The position numbers and the translations under genes are program-made. The notes below the pieces were generated by a model that saw nothing but the letters and a program-made list of their open reading frames with translations, was not told the DNA's origin and searched no databases. A DNA stretch of 64,000 nucleotides from NCBI GenBank assembly GCA_001939145.1, contig LSRX01000262.1:134085-198084 (forward strand), written 5' to 3'. Source of the stretch: Symbiodinium microadriaticum. Taxonomy: Eukaryota > Sar > Dinophyceae > Suessiales > Symbiodiniaceae. Positions 18,563 to 30,600 of this stretch are shown here, in pieces (the stretch's first letter is position 1; the number at the start of each line of letters is the position of its first letter).

Positions 18563-21500
18563 AATAAACTTTTGAGGGGCCCTTAAAAGGAAAGCCATTC
18601 TGATCCAAAAAGCCCCCATTATATTCGCCTCGGCCCCGGCCGAAGCGGTCAGAGGATCAGATTCCCTCTATTCCCCATCTTAATCCCCTCCCCACTGTGG
18701 GGGGGGGGGGTCCCTCTGTGTGAACCCATAAATGAGCCCCAAGGTCCGGCGGTGAAGTTTCGCCGCCTCCAATGGATTTGGGCTGTCTGTGGGAGGGGAG
18801 CACCAAAATCCTGGTGCCTTCGCCCCTCCCCCCCCCTCCCCCCTCCNNNNNNNNNNNNNNNNNNNNNNNNNNNNNNNNNNNNNNNNNAGTTTGTCTATGC
18901 ACAAACCCTATCACTCTTCACCCCGCAGACGCTGCACCCCGATATCCTGCGAAAGCAAAAGCCCCAGACCTGGCATCATGTCTTCCTCCCAACATACGGC
19001 CGGGCCGAGGCGGACGACGCGCAGCGTTTAAAAATAATATAATATCCAAATAGACAGACAAGGCCTTGCCATGGGTTTGGTGCCAGCTCTCACAGTTCTT
19101 TGCTGATTCGTGGTCACCCAGCCTCAAGATCAAGAAAAGGACGGCTCAGTGGCTGAGTGGGTACAGGGCTTGGGGCTTTGGGGCTTCTAGCGTTGAGGGT
19201 TTTAGCCTTTTGGGGGTTTAAGGGATGTCATGCTTTAGCATGAAGAGAAATCTGGAACAAGGAATGAGGAGGATTAGTGCCCGGATCCCCTCTGCCAGAC
19301 TTTGCCCTTTCATCTCCGTCTTTTTCTAGCTTTTGCTTCAAGGGCTGCTGGTTGGTTCTACTGGCTCCTAAACCCTAAACCCTAAACCCCTAAACCCCTA
19401 GACCCCTAAACCCCTCACCCCTAGACCCTAAGCCCCTAAACCCCTAGACCCCTAAACCCCTCACCCCTAGACCCTAAGCCCCTAAACCGTAAACCCCTAA
19501 ACCCTAAACCCCTAGACCCTAAGCCCCTAACCCTAAACTGGTTCCGGGGTTGGGTGGTGAGTCGTTTAGGGTTCCGGCTTGAAGCGATTGCTGTTGGGCT
19601 CTTGGGGCCCGGGGCTTTTGAGGGCCTGAGACTTTCGGAGTTCCGGCCGAGGGCACGTTCAGGGTTTAGGGTTTAGGGTTTGGGTGGGGTTTAGGGTTTA
19701 GGGGTTTAAGGTTTAGGGTTTAGGGTTTAATTTAAGCTTTAGGGTTTAGGGTTTAGATGCTACGCCTTGTGTTCTTGGAGTAAAACTCAGCGAAGGGCTG
19801 CTCACTTAACAGTACGGGTCCAAAACCCCTGTATATAAAGAAACAAGGAAATGCACACTACAAAAGGCCCTGCACATTGGAGCCTGGTTTCAACAGAAGC
19901 ATAGAAGGTGTTGGGACTGTAACGCCTTCAACGGTTGTGAGGTTGGGATTATACGGTTTTGAGTCGGGTAGTTGAAGCACGCAAAATCCGGGTCTGCAGG
20001 GGCATATACCCGATTTCGGAATCATTATAGTGAGGACGGGATCCACTGCTTACTTTGAGCCTTTGTCAGGGAGACTCTTGCCTTCGGAAACTCCCCTACA
20101 CGTAAAACCCTAAACCAATCATAGTTTTCTATCGTGGTTCTGTCAGCTCCTGGAGATCAAGGCCTTGCAGACACGTGACACCCGAAACCCGGAAACACTA
20201 AAACTCCCAAACCTTCGAGCCTCAATCCAGCAAGATTCCCACCCCTCAAACCCAAACCCCTAAAAATCCTAAAGCCCAAACTAAGCCCAGTGTATCTTCG
20301 AGCCCCAACCTTTGCACGAACACATCTTACGCGCTTTAGAACCGGTCTTCACCTCAACTATACCTTTCACCACAACCTACTTTTTTGCTTTTTTGCAGGG
20401 TCCCTGTATTGGGAAGTACAAGAAGAACCGACCAAAGAGTAGGTTATGGTACTTGAGAAGTTGCGAAAGAAAACCACCGGCCGCATTCAAATATGTCAAC
20501 ACGCCAAGGGACTCCTCACAGACTCGGCGGCTCCAGGTCCAAGGCACCTTACATTAGATTTATAGGGTAAAGGAGCTATCTAGTATAGAGATTAAGGGCC
20601 ATTAAACCCTAAACCCCTAAACCCTAAACCCCTAAACCCTAAACCCCGAAACCCTAAACCCTAAACCCTAAACCCCTAAACCCTAAACCCCGAAACCCTA
20701 AACCCTAAACCCTAAACTAAGGTCGGGAGGATGTTCTGTTCTGAAAAGCCTTGGTCCTCTTGTCAGGACTTCCTACAAGGCTATGAAGAATTGCGCAGGT
20801 TCATTCTGTTGGGTTTAGGGTTTAGGGTTTAGGGTTAACACTATCTTAACAACATCAGAAGTTTCATAGCCCTAACGCCAGAAAGCCAGGGCTCTCTAAG
20901 GCTCCCAACCTTGAACCTTAAACCCTAATATTCCATATATGCCCAGAGTTCTACTCCACCATACACCAGAATCCCTGAACCCTGGGGCATAGTATAGTAT
21001 GATTAAAACTAGCAAAATCAGGCACCCTAATTGTTGAAGGAGTAGTATTCGTAGCTCTTCCACACCTTCAGCTACTCCACACTGTGGTGTAATGCAAGCG
21101 CCTTGAAAAAACAGACTAAGGCTTCGGGGTATATTCTAGTAAGCTTAGAAGAAGGAACAGTAAGAAGTAGCATGCAGCGAATGTGTAAGCCCTACCTGAA
21201 GGGGTCTAGGGTTCAGTGTCCAGGGTGTAGGGCTCGGGTTTCAGAGTTCCGGGTTGAGAGATTGGGAATAAGGGAACTACGGTTTAGGGTTCAGGGTTTA
21301 GGGTTGAGGGTTTAGGGAACTGTTCACTACTACTGCAACAAGACATGGTATGAGCAGTATGCTCGCTATTCTTTCTACTCTGACTGCCACAAATGCTACT
21401 GCCAATCAATGCAACACTGCTTCAAGAACCTCACTCTTGCCCCAAGAACACGGGCTTCCTTATTGGAGTACCATGCTCTCATAAGTGTACTGGAGTTCAG

Positions 21501-22075
21501 GAGGATCTTCTTAACACGGTTTGAAAAGGTTCTGGGTCAAGGACACCCTGTTGGAATGCTGCAGCAGCGGCCGCAATCTGGCACCAACGCTCTTGCATGT
21601 TGTTACTAAACGAGACAAATTCAAGAATGTCATCCCGATCCCCAGAATCTGAAACATCTGTGGCACTGCTCCATTCCGACCTAAAGGCCGCTACACTTGG
21701 CTGACTGCTCAACCTTTAGCACCTTTATCAGGGTTTACGGCTCAGCGTTCAACTTTTAAGGAGTTAGGATTAGGGGGACCCGTGGGGATATAGACCCTGT
21801 CAATAAGGTCCCTCTTTATTTCAGAGAGCCAGAAGCAGGGTGAAGACGGGTCCCCTTTGAAGGGGTCTCCCTACTACTACCCAGGAACGCAGGACTTTTA
21901 GCACCTTTCTTGCGGGCCATGAAGGAAACCCCAACCCTTAAAACCCTAAACCCTAAAACCCTAAAAACCCTAAAAACCCTTAAAACCCTTAAAGCCCTTA
22001 AAACCCTTAAAACCCTCAAAACCCTTGAACCCTTAAAACCTGTAAAACCCTTAAAACCCGTAAAACCCGTAAAAC
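18563..22075. other. telomere-like spacer, no gene I can support
   Basis: A gap (18847-18887) is flanked by a C-rich run. CCCTAAAC sequence lies at 19370-19540 and TTTAGGG at 19655-19760. CCCTAAA arrays at 20600-20720 have a 54-bp internal repeat. TTTAGGG recurs at 20810-20835, and CCCTTAAAA sequence at 21930-22075. Islands at 19040-19140, 20300-20560 and 21330-21720 have ordinary composition, but I could not bound exons in them. Confidence 0.45.
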
Positions 22076-22149
22076 CTCTCTGTGTCCGGGAGCAAGGCCC
22101 AGTTCTGGGGATTCAGCCCCCAGTCCAGGGCCTGCTGCAGCCCCACCAC
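22076..22149 (-). CDS. candidate exon, unknown protein
   Basis: The minus strand is open from a GCCAG acceptor to a GTTTTA donor, reading VVGLQQALDWGLNPQNWALL then PDTE, and ending in phase 2. The Trp/Leu content is protein-like and quite unlike the telomere-like flanks. Family unknown. Confidence 0.45.
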
Positions 22150-22164
22150 CTGGCGGCTTGTTGA

Positions 22165-22316
22165 ACTTAGGTTTTAGGGTTTAGGGTTTAGGTTTTGTTA
22201 GACTTAGGGTTTAGGGTTTAGGGTTTGTTAAACTTAGGGTTTAGGGTTTAGGGTTTGTTAAACTTGGGTTAGGGTTTAGGGTTTGTTAAACGTAGGGTTC
22301 AGGGTTTAGGGTTTGT
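22165..22316 (+). repeat. tandem repeat of telomere-like blocks joined by GTTAAACTT
   Basis: About four units of (TTTAGGG)2-3 separated by TTTGTTAAACTTAGGG, with a period near 39 bp that shrinks in later copies. Confidence 0.85.
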
Positions 22317-22856
22317 TGAGGACCTGCTGTTTTCTGGACTGTTGCTCCAAGAAAGCCTGTTTAGGCAGGCCTGTTTTACAAAGCTCTTTCACCCTGCAGG
22401 GCTTGGGGTTTACGGTTTGTCTGGCGGCTTCTTGAAGTTATTAAGGGTCCTCAGAAAACGGAGCGTGCTGACTATTCGAGGTCCATTACTTTCTCAATAA
22501 TCATCTCGCAGCTTCTGGTCTCGGTGTGGTGAGGTCGTCGTGAGCAGGGCAGGCCCTGCTTCAGGGGTCTGAAAAGAAGGGGTTCAAATTACCAGAGCAC
22601 GGAAAGGTCTGGTTAGTGAGGCCTGTTATGAATCTCCTACTTTTTTGGGGGGGGTGCATGCAGGGTGTCTTGGCGAGAGGAACTCTATCGCATAAGCGAG
22701 CACGACGAACACGAATCGACGAAGTTTCGATGGGCCTCTGAACCCTGAAACCTCAATCCTAATTAAACCCTAAACCCTAAACCCCAAAATCGACGAAAAC
22801 ACAACGCCCCAGAAGCCTATGCCTTGCCGCCCCCTTCCCCGCCGGCCCACGGTCAC

Positions 22857-22909
22857 CTGAGGGAGCCCGCCGTCGGGGAAGAGTCCGAGCCTGAAGTGAA
22901 CGAAACCGG
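22857..22909 (-). CDS. candidate exon, weak allantoicase-like motif
   Basis: A minus exon runs from a CTACATTAG acceptor to a CAG|GTGACC donor, reading GFVHFRLGLFPDGGLPQ. The pattern H-x-R-L then PDGG recalls the repeated motif of the allantoicase family (beta-sandwich), but 17 residues cannot establish that. The acceptor coincides with the edge of a family-2 element (22914-23011). Confidence 0.35.
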
Positions 22910-22913
22910 CTAA

Positions 22914-23011
22914 TGTAGGGGCCTTAGTGATTAGAACAGGGTTTTGGGGTATATTATAGTATATTCTATAATAAGGAACCCCCAAGAAAATAGTATAGGG
23001 AATCATAAAGG
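22914..23011. mobile_element. palindromic element, family 2 (copy b)
   Basis: It begins GTAGGGGCCTTAGTGATTAG and has TTTTGGGGTATATTATAGTA in the middle. It ends GAATCATAAAGGCCCTTT, an inverted match to the start. Related copies occur near 4729, 46139, 48929 and 49196. Confidence 0.65.
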
Positions 23012-23318
23012 CCCTTTGATGAGAATGATTAGACTCTTGGTCGTGTTTGGCCGCTTTTGGCTGGAGGATTGAGCGTTTCAGTTGCAGGGTTCAGGCCCAA
23101 ACTCCTTAAGCCACAGAGCCCCTAAACCCAAACCCTTAAACCCTGATACCCCCTCAAACACTAAACCCTAAACCCTTAAACCTTAAATCCTAAAGCCCTA
23201 AAGCCCTAAACCTCTAGGGCTTAGGGTCCCGAACTGGTGCCGTTCACAAACCGCGGAGCTACACCCAGAGCCCTGAACCCTGAGCCCACGGCAAGGCCTA
23301 TACAATGAACCCGAGCTG

Positions 23319-23411
23319 TAGTCTCCATTGTAGTTATTTGTAATTTCACCAGTTATATATTCAGGATCCTATGAGGTAGCCCAAGAAAGGAACTACAGTG
23401 GAGACTACATG
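23319..23411. mobile_element. palindromic element, family 7 (complete copy)
   Basis: The ends GTAGTCTCCATTGTAGTT and AACTACAGTGGAGACTAC are near-perfect inverted repeats. The centre (ATATTCAGGATCCTATGAGG TAGCCCAAG) aligns with the centre of the copy at 34293-34380, which has different outermost bases. Confidence 0.8.
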
Positions 23412-23630
23412 AATGTAAGCCCTTCCTGCCGCCCCAAGAAAACCTACATCTTTGAAGCTTCCTATTCTGTACGAGAAAAAGGGCTTAATCGCTGCAGCTG
23501 CAGGTCCAAGGCGTAGAGTTCAGGATCTGGGGCTCAACGTTCAGGACATACGGCTTAGGGCCTAGGGTCTAGGTTGCAGGGTGCAAGATCAGACCTCACT
23601 CGTCATTCGTAACACTAGTGAGATTGTGGA

Positions 23631-23784
23631 ATGTAGTGACCTAACGACATTAAACCGGCCGTTGTGGAAGTAGGGTCGAGGGTTTGGGGTGATGTAGTGA
23701 CCTAACGACATTAAACCGGCCGTTGTGGAAGTAGGGTCGAGGGTTTGGGGTGATGTAGTGACCTAACGACATTAAACCGGTCGT
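23631..23784 (+). repeat. 61-bp tandem repeat, about 2.5 units
   Basis: ATGTAGTGACCTAACGACAT recurs at 23631, 23692 and 23753. The unit includes TTAAACCGGCCGTTGTGGAA. The last unit diverges after AAACCGGTCG. The first two units are almost identical. Confidence 0.95.
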
Positions 23785-24347
23785 AAGTCTATAGAACGGT
23801 TAAACGTAAAGCTAGAGAAGTGAGATTTAGTGCTTGTGCTTTTCTGACAACACTGTGTGTGTTCGCAGGTTCGGGGGCTGCGGGTTTAGGGTTAAGGTTG
23901 CAGAAGGCAGCATTGCTCAGCTCTACGCTGACACGAAACCGTCTCAGTTCAACACCCTGGTTCTGAATCTACCTGAGAAACAAATAAGCCGGAACTGCAG
24001 AAACCCTGACTGTGTTTTTGAAACCCCCCAACCTAAGTGGCCCAATTGTTTATCTGAGGGGCTGTAGCAGTCGTTCACGCCAGTTGCGGGCGGCGTCGCC
24101 TGCATGCCACTTGCTCCCCAAAATGCCCAACATCCTCCTGATCCATAGCCTACATCCGTCAAGCAGTAAACGCAACGAAGCTCTGACTGAATTTGGTCAA
24201 GGATTTAGGACTTAGGGTGTTGGGTGTTGGTGCCTCTGGCTTGGCTGCCCGGGACTCGGGACCCCAGAAATCCAGAGTACATGCAGCTAGCTCGAAACCC
24301 CAAACCACCAAGACCCGTGAATGCATGAACACCTTTACGACCTAAAC

Positions 24348-24705
24348 CCTGAATATGTGCGTACATATCATTAAGGCCAGCCCCTCTGCCTACACTTTCC
24401 AGGGTTTTGCTAGGGGCTGAGCGCCCTAGCCCAAGAAAGGCTAACCTTTTCACCCAAAGTAGGATTGTATGAACCCCCAAAAGGATAAAGGTTACCTACC
24501 TGAATTGCTGAGTTCATAACCCCCAAATGTGCACACCTTCAGCTTTAATAGATTAACATCATCCCAAAAAGTGTAAAGTGTATCCACTCCGCTACGCTAC
24601 TCAGCCCCTCAGCCTGCATCGGCAGGCTCCACCGCAACGAAATCCTGGTCGCTGCCCTGTAGACCAACGAAGAAGCCTGCAGCCAGGGCTGAAGCCAGGG
24701 CCGGA
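24348..24705 (-). CDS. two candidate exons joined across a family-3 element intron
   Basis: Upstream exon (about 24705-24614) reads LAAGFFVGLQGSDQDFVAVE then PADA. Downstream exon (24416-24348) reads PSKTLESVGRGAGLNDMYAH. Removing 24613-24417 (197 nt, GC at the donor, CTCAG acceptor) keeps the frame open through both. The removed segment is a family-3 palindromic element plus its interior. The second exon ends CAGG|GTTTAGG, where telomere-like sequence itself supplies the donor. Function unknown. Confidence 0.5.
24411..24612. mobile_element. family-3 palindromic element (copy c), candidate intron
   Basis: The ends TAGGGGCTGAGCGCCCTAGC and CGCTACTCAGCCCCTCAGC are inverted. Inner AAAGGCTAACCTTTT faces AAAAGGATAAAGGTTACC. 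It coincides with the proposed GC...AG intron on the minus strand. Confidence 0.7.
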
Positions 24706-25818
24706 GACCGGGGATTTTAGGGCTTAGGGTTGAGGGTTTTAGGGTTTAGGGGTTTAGGGTTTAAAGGTTTAGGGCTTAAGGGTTTACGGTTTTGGGTTTT
24801 GGGTTTTAAAGGGTTGAGGGTTTAGGGCTTAAGGGTGTAAGGTTTGGGGATTTCAGGGTTTCGGGCTAAGGTTTAAGGGTTCAGGGCTTAAGGTTTGGGT
24901 TTAGGGTTTAGGGTTTAGGTTTACGGGTTTAGGGTTTAAGGTCTAGGGCTCCCCTCCCGGAGACCCCACAAGCTTTCGTTCATGAATGGAAACAGGTAGA
25001 GCGACTGACAGCTGGACAGTTAGAGCGACTCCCGTCAACGAGAGACCGAGAGAGACAGAGACAGAGAGCGAGAGAGAGGGAGGAAAAACAGATCCATAAC
25101 CCTAAACCTTAACTAAACCCTAAACGTTTTGGGGAAATAAACCTTACAACAAACCCTTTAAAGTCAAACACACACAAAATCCCCAAACCCCAAATCCCAG
25201 AGAGCCCCACAAGCCTTCTCTCCTAAATCCTACGCTCTACTGACTCTACTACTCACCTGGAACCCCTACACCTTAAGCCTCAACTCCGCCCACCTACTGA
25301 GTGGGCTGCGCTCAGCCCCTCGCAGCCCATCGAAAGGTCGAAAGCCATGGGGACCGTAGCACCCACGTCGGGATCCCGGGGACCAGTACTGGTTCAGACA
25401 ACACTCCCCAGATGTTCCCTAAACCCGAAACCCTCCACCCTAAACCCCTAAACCCCTAAACCCCTAAACCCCTAAACCCCTAAACCCCCAAACCCCTCCA
25501 CCCTAAACCCCTAAAACCCTAAACGTTGGCTGGCTGGTTTGGGACCCCGAAATTGGACCACTCAGGAGAGGGGGCCCAGGAGCCCCGAGCAGATTCCAGG
25601 GATTCCAGGGTGATCCAGGCCGGTCCTAGCCGGAGACCGGGCCACGTGCGCTTCGACGCGAGTTGAGTCGCAAGATACTGTCGCCTACGCGCTTTCCACA
25701 GCAAACCCTAGACCCTAAACCCCAAACCCTAAACCCCTAAACCCCTAAACCCCTAAAACCCTAAAACCCTAAACACCCCAAACCCTAAACTCTAAACCCT
25801 CAACCCTAAACCCCGAAC

Positions 25819-25896
25819 TTGCTCTGCCCACCCTGGCCTAGATCCGCCGCTGCGGGGCTTCTTGGCCAGAGCCCTGTCCCAGAAAGCTGGCACGAA
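25819..25896 (-). CDS. candidate exon, unknown protein
   Basis: The minus strand gives 26 codons in phase 0 between a CCCTAAG acceptor and a GTTCGG donor: FVPAFWDRALAKKPRSGG then SRPGWAEQ. Both neighbours are telomere-like sequence, and the acceptor itself is made by a CCCTAAG variant of the telomere unit. Family unknown. Confidence 0.45.
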
Positions 25897-26295
25897 CTTA
25901 GGGTTTAGGGTTTAGGGCCTACCCTAAACCCGAAACTCTAAACCCTAATCATACCCCAAACTATGTCGCAGGAATATTTGAAAGGCAGGATGGTACTGGA
26001 AAGTCTTCTCCGATCTCTTGGGCCTTTGTGGGGTGATTCAGGACAAGGGTTGTGGCTCATTGCGCTTATGAATCTTCCAAAACTGTACCTGTTTTAACCA
26101 GGACCCTCCAAATACCCTCAAATAGGGAAAAAGGGTCTCAAATCAGGGGTATTTAAAGTCTAGTGGAGGGTAGATGGAGCATCTAGGAAGTTGAAACATC
26201 TTTCGCGAAACCCGGACAAGTACCTCAATGTAAAGCTTGCGAAGGCAATATCCCTTCCAGGACGTAGCTGTCAATAGCTGGGGTAGGGCAGGTGG

Positions 26296-26345
26296 TAGCG
26301 ATGATGATGATGATGATGATGATGATGTTTCTGATGGTGATGATG
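26296..26345 (+). repeat. (GAT)n microsatellite
   Basis: A run of GATGAT broken once by GTTTCTGATGGT. The acidic poly-D ORF over it is an artefact. Confidence 0.95.
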
Positions 26346-26772
26346 ATATACCACCTTATAGAAATACCAAACGAAATAGGAGAGGAGAGAATAATACGAA
26401 TACGATGACGACGATGACGAAACACAAGTAACACAAGTGCTCGCACAATCTAGAAAACAGCAGGGGGCAATAGGCTATGGGTAGATGGAGACAAAGCGAT
26501 GTATCACTTGCCGATATTATGTATCAGTTGCATTTAAGTGGAATAACACCAATAACCGAAGACAAAGAAGAAGAGCTTGCAACATCTAAAACTACAGGAA
26601 CCCACGAAGAGGGACTATTTGCCGGACTATGTTGAAAGATCGATACAGACGGGTAAGTGGGCAGACGAAGTGAAACCGCGTTCACAAAGTGGATGGAAGA
26701 ATGGCATCACATGAAGAAAGGCAAAGCTAAGGGAGTACTGCGAAAGGCGCCTGAAAGCGTAGGAAGCGTTAT

Positions 26773-26832
26773 AATATATATATATATATATATATATACA
26801 TACACACACACATGTATGTATATATATATATA
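26773..26832. repeat. (TA)n/(CA)n microsatellite
   Basis: ATATATAT, then ACACACACACATGTATGTA, then ATATATATA. Confidence 0.95.
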
Positions 26833-27279
26833 GATAACTAAAATATACCAAAATGTTATATGTATATTCGAAGCAGGAAAGGAAGCAGCAACAGATGCCG
26901 CAGTACCAGGTGCTTTGGAGTTCGCTATAAGCTTTGATGTCATAAAACCATATATGTCAAGATTGCGCCCAATGTAAGAAGAAGTACTACATGGAAATAC
27001 AGACAAGCAGAATAAGAATACTACCAGAACAAGAGATAACACAACAAGGAATGTTAAAGATGTATAGGGCTAATTTACGCACGGCTGCCTGTCTTTATTT
27101 TGGGCGTTTTGGTTCTCCAGGTCGTACACGTAGTATAGGAACTCCAAAGTACCACCCTAAAACCTAAACCCTGAACTCTCAACCCTAAGCCCTGAAGCTT
27201 AAACCCTGAACCCCTAAACCCTAACGCCCCTAAACCCTAAACCCTAAGCCCTAAACCCCTAAACCGTAAACCCAAAGTC

Positions 27280-27380
27280 AGCCCCGCCATCGACGGAGGA
27301 GAAGGCGTATACCCGGGAGTCACCGGAAGGATCAGCGGTGGCTCTCCGGCTCAGGCGGCGGAAGCCAGGGCCCTGGTCTG
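27280..27380. other. coding-like island, strand unresolved
   Basis: An island of ordinary composition inside telomere-like DNA. The plus strand reads GVTGRISGGSPAQAAEARAL, reminiscent of a PDZ carboxylate-loop region. The minus strand is also open (SRVYAFSSVDGGADF). I cannot choose. Confidence 0.3.
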
Positions 27381-27497
27381 TTTTAGGGTTTAGGGTTTAG
27401 GGTGTAGGGTTTAGGGTGTAGGGTTTAGGGTGTAGGGTGTAGGGCTTAGGGTTTAGGGTGTAGGTTTAGGGTTTAGTGTTTAGGGTTTAGGACACAG

Positions 27498-27600
27498 GAA
27501 GTTCTCTAAATCATTGTCTCTTTCGGGGGTCCTATGTTTACGGGTGTCGATTTACAAGACGGTGCTTTAATTTAGGGAAATACCCATATACAGTAGGGTT
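27498..27600. mobile_element. palindromic element, family 1 (copy d, degraded)
   Basis: GAAGTTCTCTAAATC at the left and TTAGGGAAATACCCATATA at the right, with GGGGTCC between. It is the most diverged copy seen. Confidence 0.5.
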
Positions 27601-30600
27601 TAGGGCTTCGGGTTGCAGGGTTAGGGTTTCGCGTTTAGGGTTGCAGGTTCAGGGTTTAGGGATTTAAGGGTTTAGGGTTTAGGGGTTTAGGGGTTTAGGG
27701 GTTTAGGGCTGAGGCCTGCAAGGTTGAGGGTGTCGGGAGTTTTGGAGTTTGGAGTTCGGGAGATTGGGGGAAGATTAGGGTTTTATGCATGGGTTTGGGA
27801 GATTAGAGGTTTAGGGCTTTGGGCTTCGGGGTGCGCTTAGAGGATGAGGCCTGTATAAAACCCTTTTTGAACAAAGGGTTTTTATATATATAAAAAAACT
27901 TTTTGCGAGGCTTGTATGAAACCTTTTGAACACCCTTATGAAGCCCTGATAAGCCCCTGATTGCCATTTCGAGCAGGCGCTGGGATCGTCAGGGCAGGAA
28001 TGCCTACAATGGTCCCAAGGCCTGCGCCAGACGATGCCGGAAGCGAGAAGCAAGCAAAGGCAATAGTGGCCTGGTCGTCTTTAAATTTGAAGGAGCCATG
28101 GTTTTTCTTAAATAATTTCAAGATGTTTGATTTAGCAGTTGTTTTCAGATGTTATAGGGTTGAAGGTTAAGGCAACGGAGTTGTAGGTTTTAGGTCTTCG
28201 GGTTGATGTGGGCTCACGGATTGATGAGCGTCTCATTTTCATAATCCAGGGGTCGCGAACTCTCAGTGTGACTGTAGAACTGAATGTCTCGGTGACTGCC
28301 TGACTGAATGGCTTGGCTGACTTGCTGCATGCATTCGTGCGTGGATATAAGGCTGGATGGATGATGGAATGAACTGATGAAACGATGACATGACAAATTG
28401 ATGAAAGTCAATCGGTGCGACCGGTAAGCTCCGAAAGCTCCGGAACCATGCAACCCACACGGATATCGTGTAGGGCTTGCGGTTCCAGCCCCAAGCAGGG
28501 ACTCTAACTTGGTTACACACGCGGCTATCCTACTTCTACCCAGAGTCTACCCCAACTCACAGATTAATTGCTTACTCCGTGCCACTCTAAATCCTAAGCC
28601 ACAAATCCTCAATTGCTGAGTCTGCTGAGTCCGGCGCTCCTTCCAAACAGAAGGAGCTATAAACTCTCTACCCTAAACCCTAAACCCTCAACCCTAAACC
28701 CCAATCCCTAAACCCTAAATCCCTAATCCCTAAACCCTAAATCCTCAAAAACCCTAAATCCCTAAATCCCTAAATCCCTAAACCCTAAACCCCTAAACCC
28801 GAAACCCTAAACCCTAAACCCCTAAACCCCGCATTCTGAGTGCAGAACAGAACTGCCCACGCGGCCCCAGGTGGCTCCGGCTGGCCTGGCTGAGGAGGGT
28901 TTCGTTTGGAGCCCTGGGGTTAGCCTGGGTTAGGGGTTAGGGGTTTGGGTTTAGGGTTTAGGGTTTAGGGGTTAGGGTTTAGGGCTTAGGGGCCCTAAGC
29001 CCTACACCCTAAACCTGGTTCAAGGTTTGATCATTGGGCAACGAGTCCTAAACCCTCGCTTACGGCTTGAGGACTTTAATTAGCCTTCGGGGATCAGGAC
29101 TGAACCATGGGATGCTGATTTTGGGTTTAGGGTTCAGGCTTCGGTGTGTGGAATGGGTTTGAAAAGGTGTGAGAAGAAGCCTTGGACATGAAAACCCACG
29201 ACATCGAAGATGGGAGCGAATCGTGAATTTAGCTCCTGTCCGCGGCATACAGGGGCCGTAATAAAGGATGTATTTTGGTAAAAGTATGCAAAGGCTATAA
29301 AGGGTCAGACCTCCACGCACAGTAGTTCAAGGGTTTGCGAACCCAAGGCTGGCGGTTTGACGTTTGAGCTACCCAGACCTTCCAAAATCCCGTAGTTCAG
29401 GAATATAATATACCTGAAATTGATTTGAAGGTAGGATCCATAATTAATCAGATAAAGGAATATAATATACCTGAACTTAATTCAAAAGTAAGATCCATAA
29501 TCAGAGAAAAGGCACATTCCACAATGACGGGATTTTGGAAGGTCTGGGTCGCCCCGGCGTCTCCATCTCGGTCCGTGAATCCCCGGGCCAAAGCTTCAGG
29601 TCCCAAACTTACACAACTAAGGGACAATAGCAGGGACCCCTAATCCTAAGACCCTATTGCCCATATAACCCTTATATAGCCCTTATATTGTCTGTTTAGG
29701 GCTTAGGGTCCCAGACTTAGACAAGCGTTTTTTGCGTGTTGTGGAGGCCCCCAAAGGCGGATTAAAGATTATATAGAAACTCTTATTGTGGGATTACCCC
29801 GATACTAAAGCCTATACCCTATAGACCTTAAACCCTAAACTCTAAACCCTAAACCCTAAACTCTAAGCCCTAAACCCCAAATCCTAAACCCTAAAACCGA
29901 AACCCCAAATCCTAAACCCGAAACCCTACCTTCGTCCCACCCTTGGAGCCCTTCAAATCGGTTACATCGTGATCCCTTTGGCGTCAAGGGCGTCGGGCTG
30001 AAGCTCCCAGGGTTTTGGCTTGAAAACATCAACCAGGGTTTAGGGTTTCGGTTTTCGGGTTGAGGGTTTAGGGTTTTCGGGTTTAGGGTTCAGGGTTTAG
30101 GGTTTAGAGTTCAGGGTTTAGGGTTTAGAGTTAAGGGTTTAGGGTGAGGTTTAGGGTTTAGGGTGAGCCCGAAGTACCGAAAACACCTAGGATACCCCGG
30201 AAGCACCCTTCAAGGGTATGCTTCTCGCTAGCCGAGTCTGGTGCCTTTTACCACCAAAGGGCGGCCAGAGGCGCCAAAGGCAGTCCCACAAGGCCGACTG
30301 GGGCATGGATTTAAGGGTTTTTAGGGTTTAGGGTTATGAGGATCTAAGGGTTTAGGGTTCAGGGTTTTGAGGGTTCAGGGTTGAGGACTTCGGGTTATGA
30401 AGGTTCAGGGTTTAGGGTTTAGGGTTATGAGGGTTCAGGGTTTATGGTTTAAGGTTTATGTTTTGGAGGTCTAGCGTTCATGGGGGCAGTTGGAGGGTTT
30501 GCCGAGCCCACAGCACCCAGTAAATCAGAAACCCGGAGCCCCAGAAAGCCTCTAAACTTGAAAACCGCCGGATCCTAAACCCTCAGCTGTGTATCAAACC

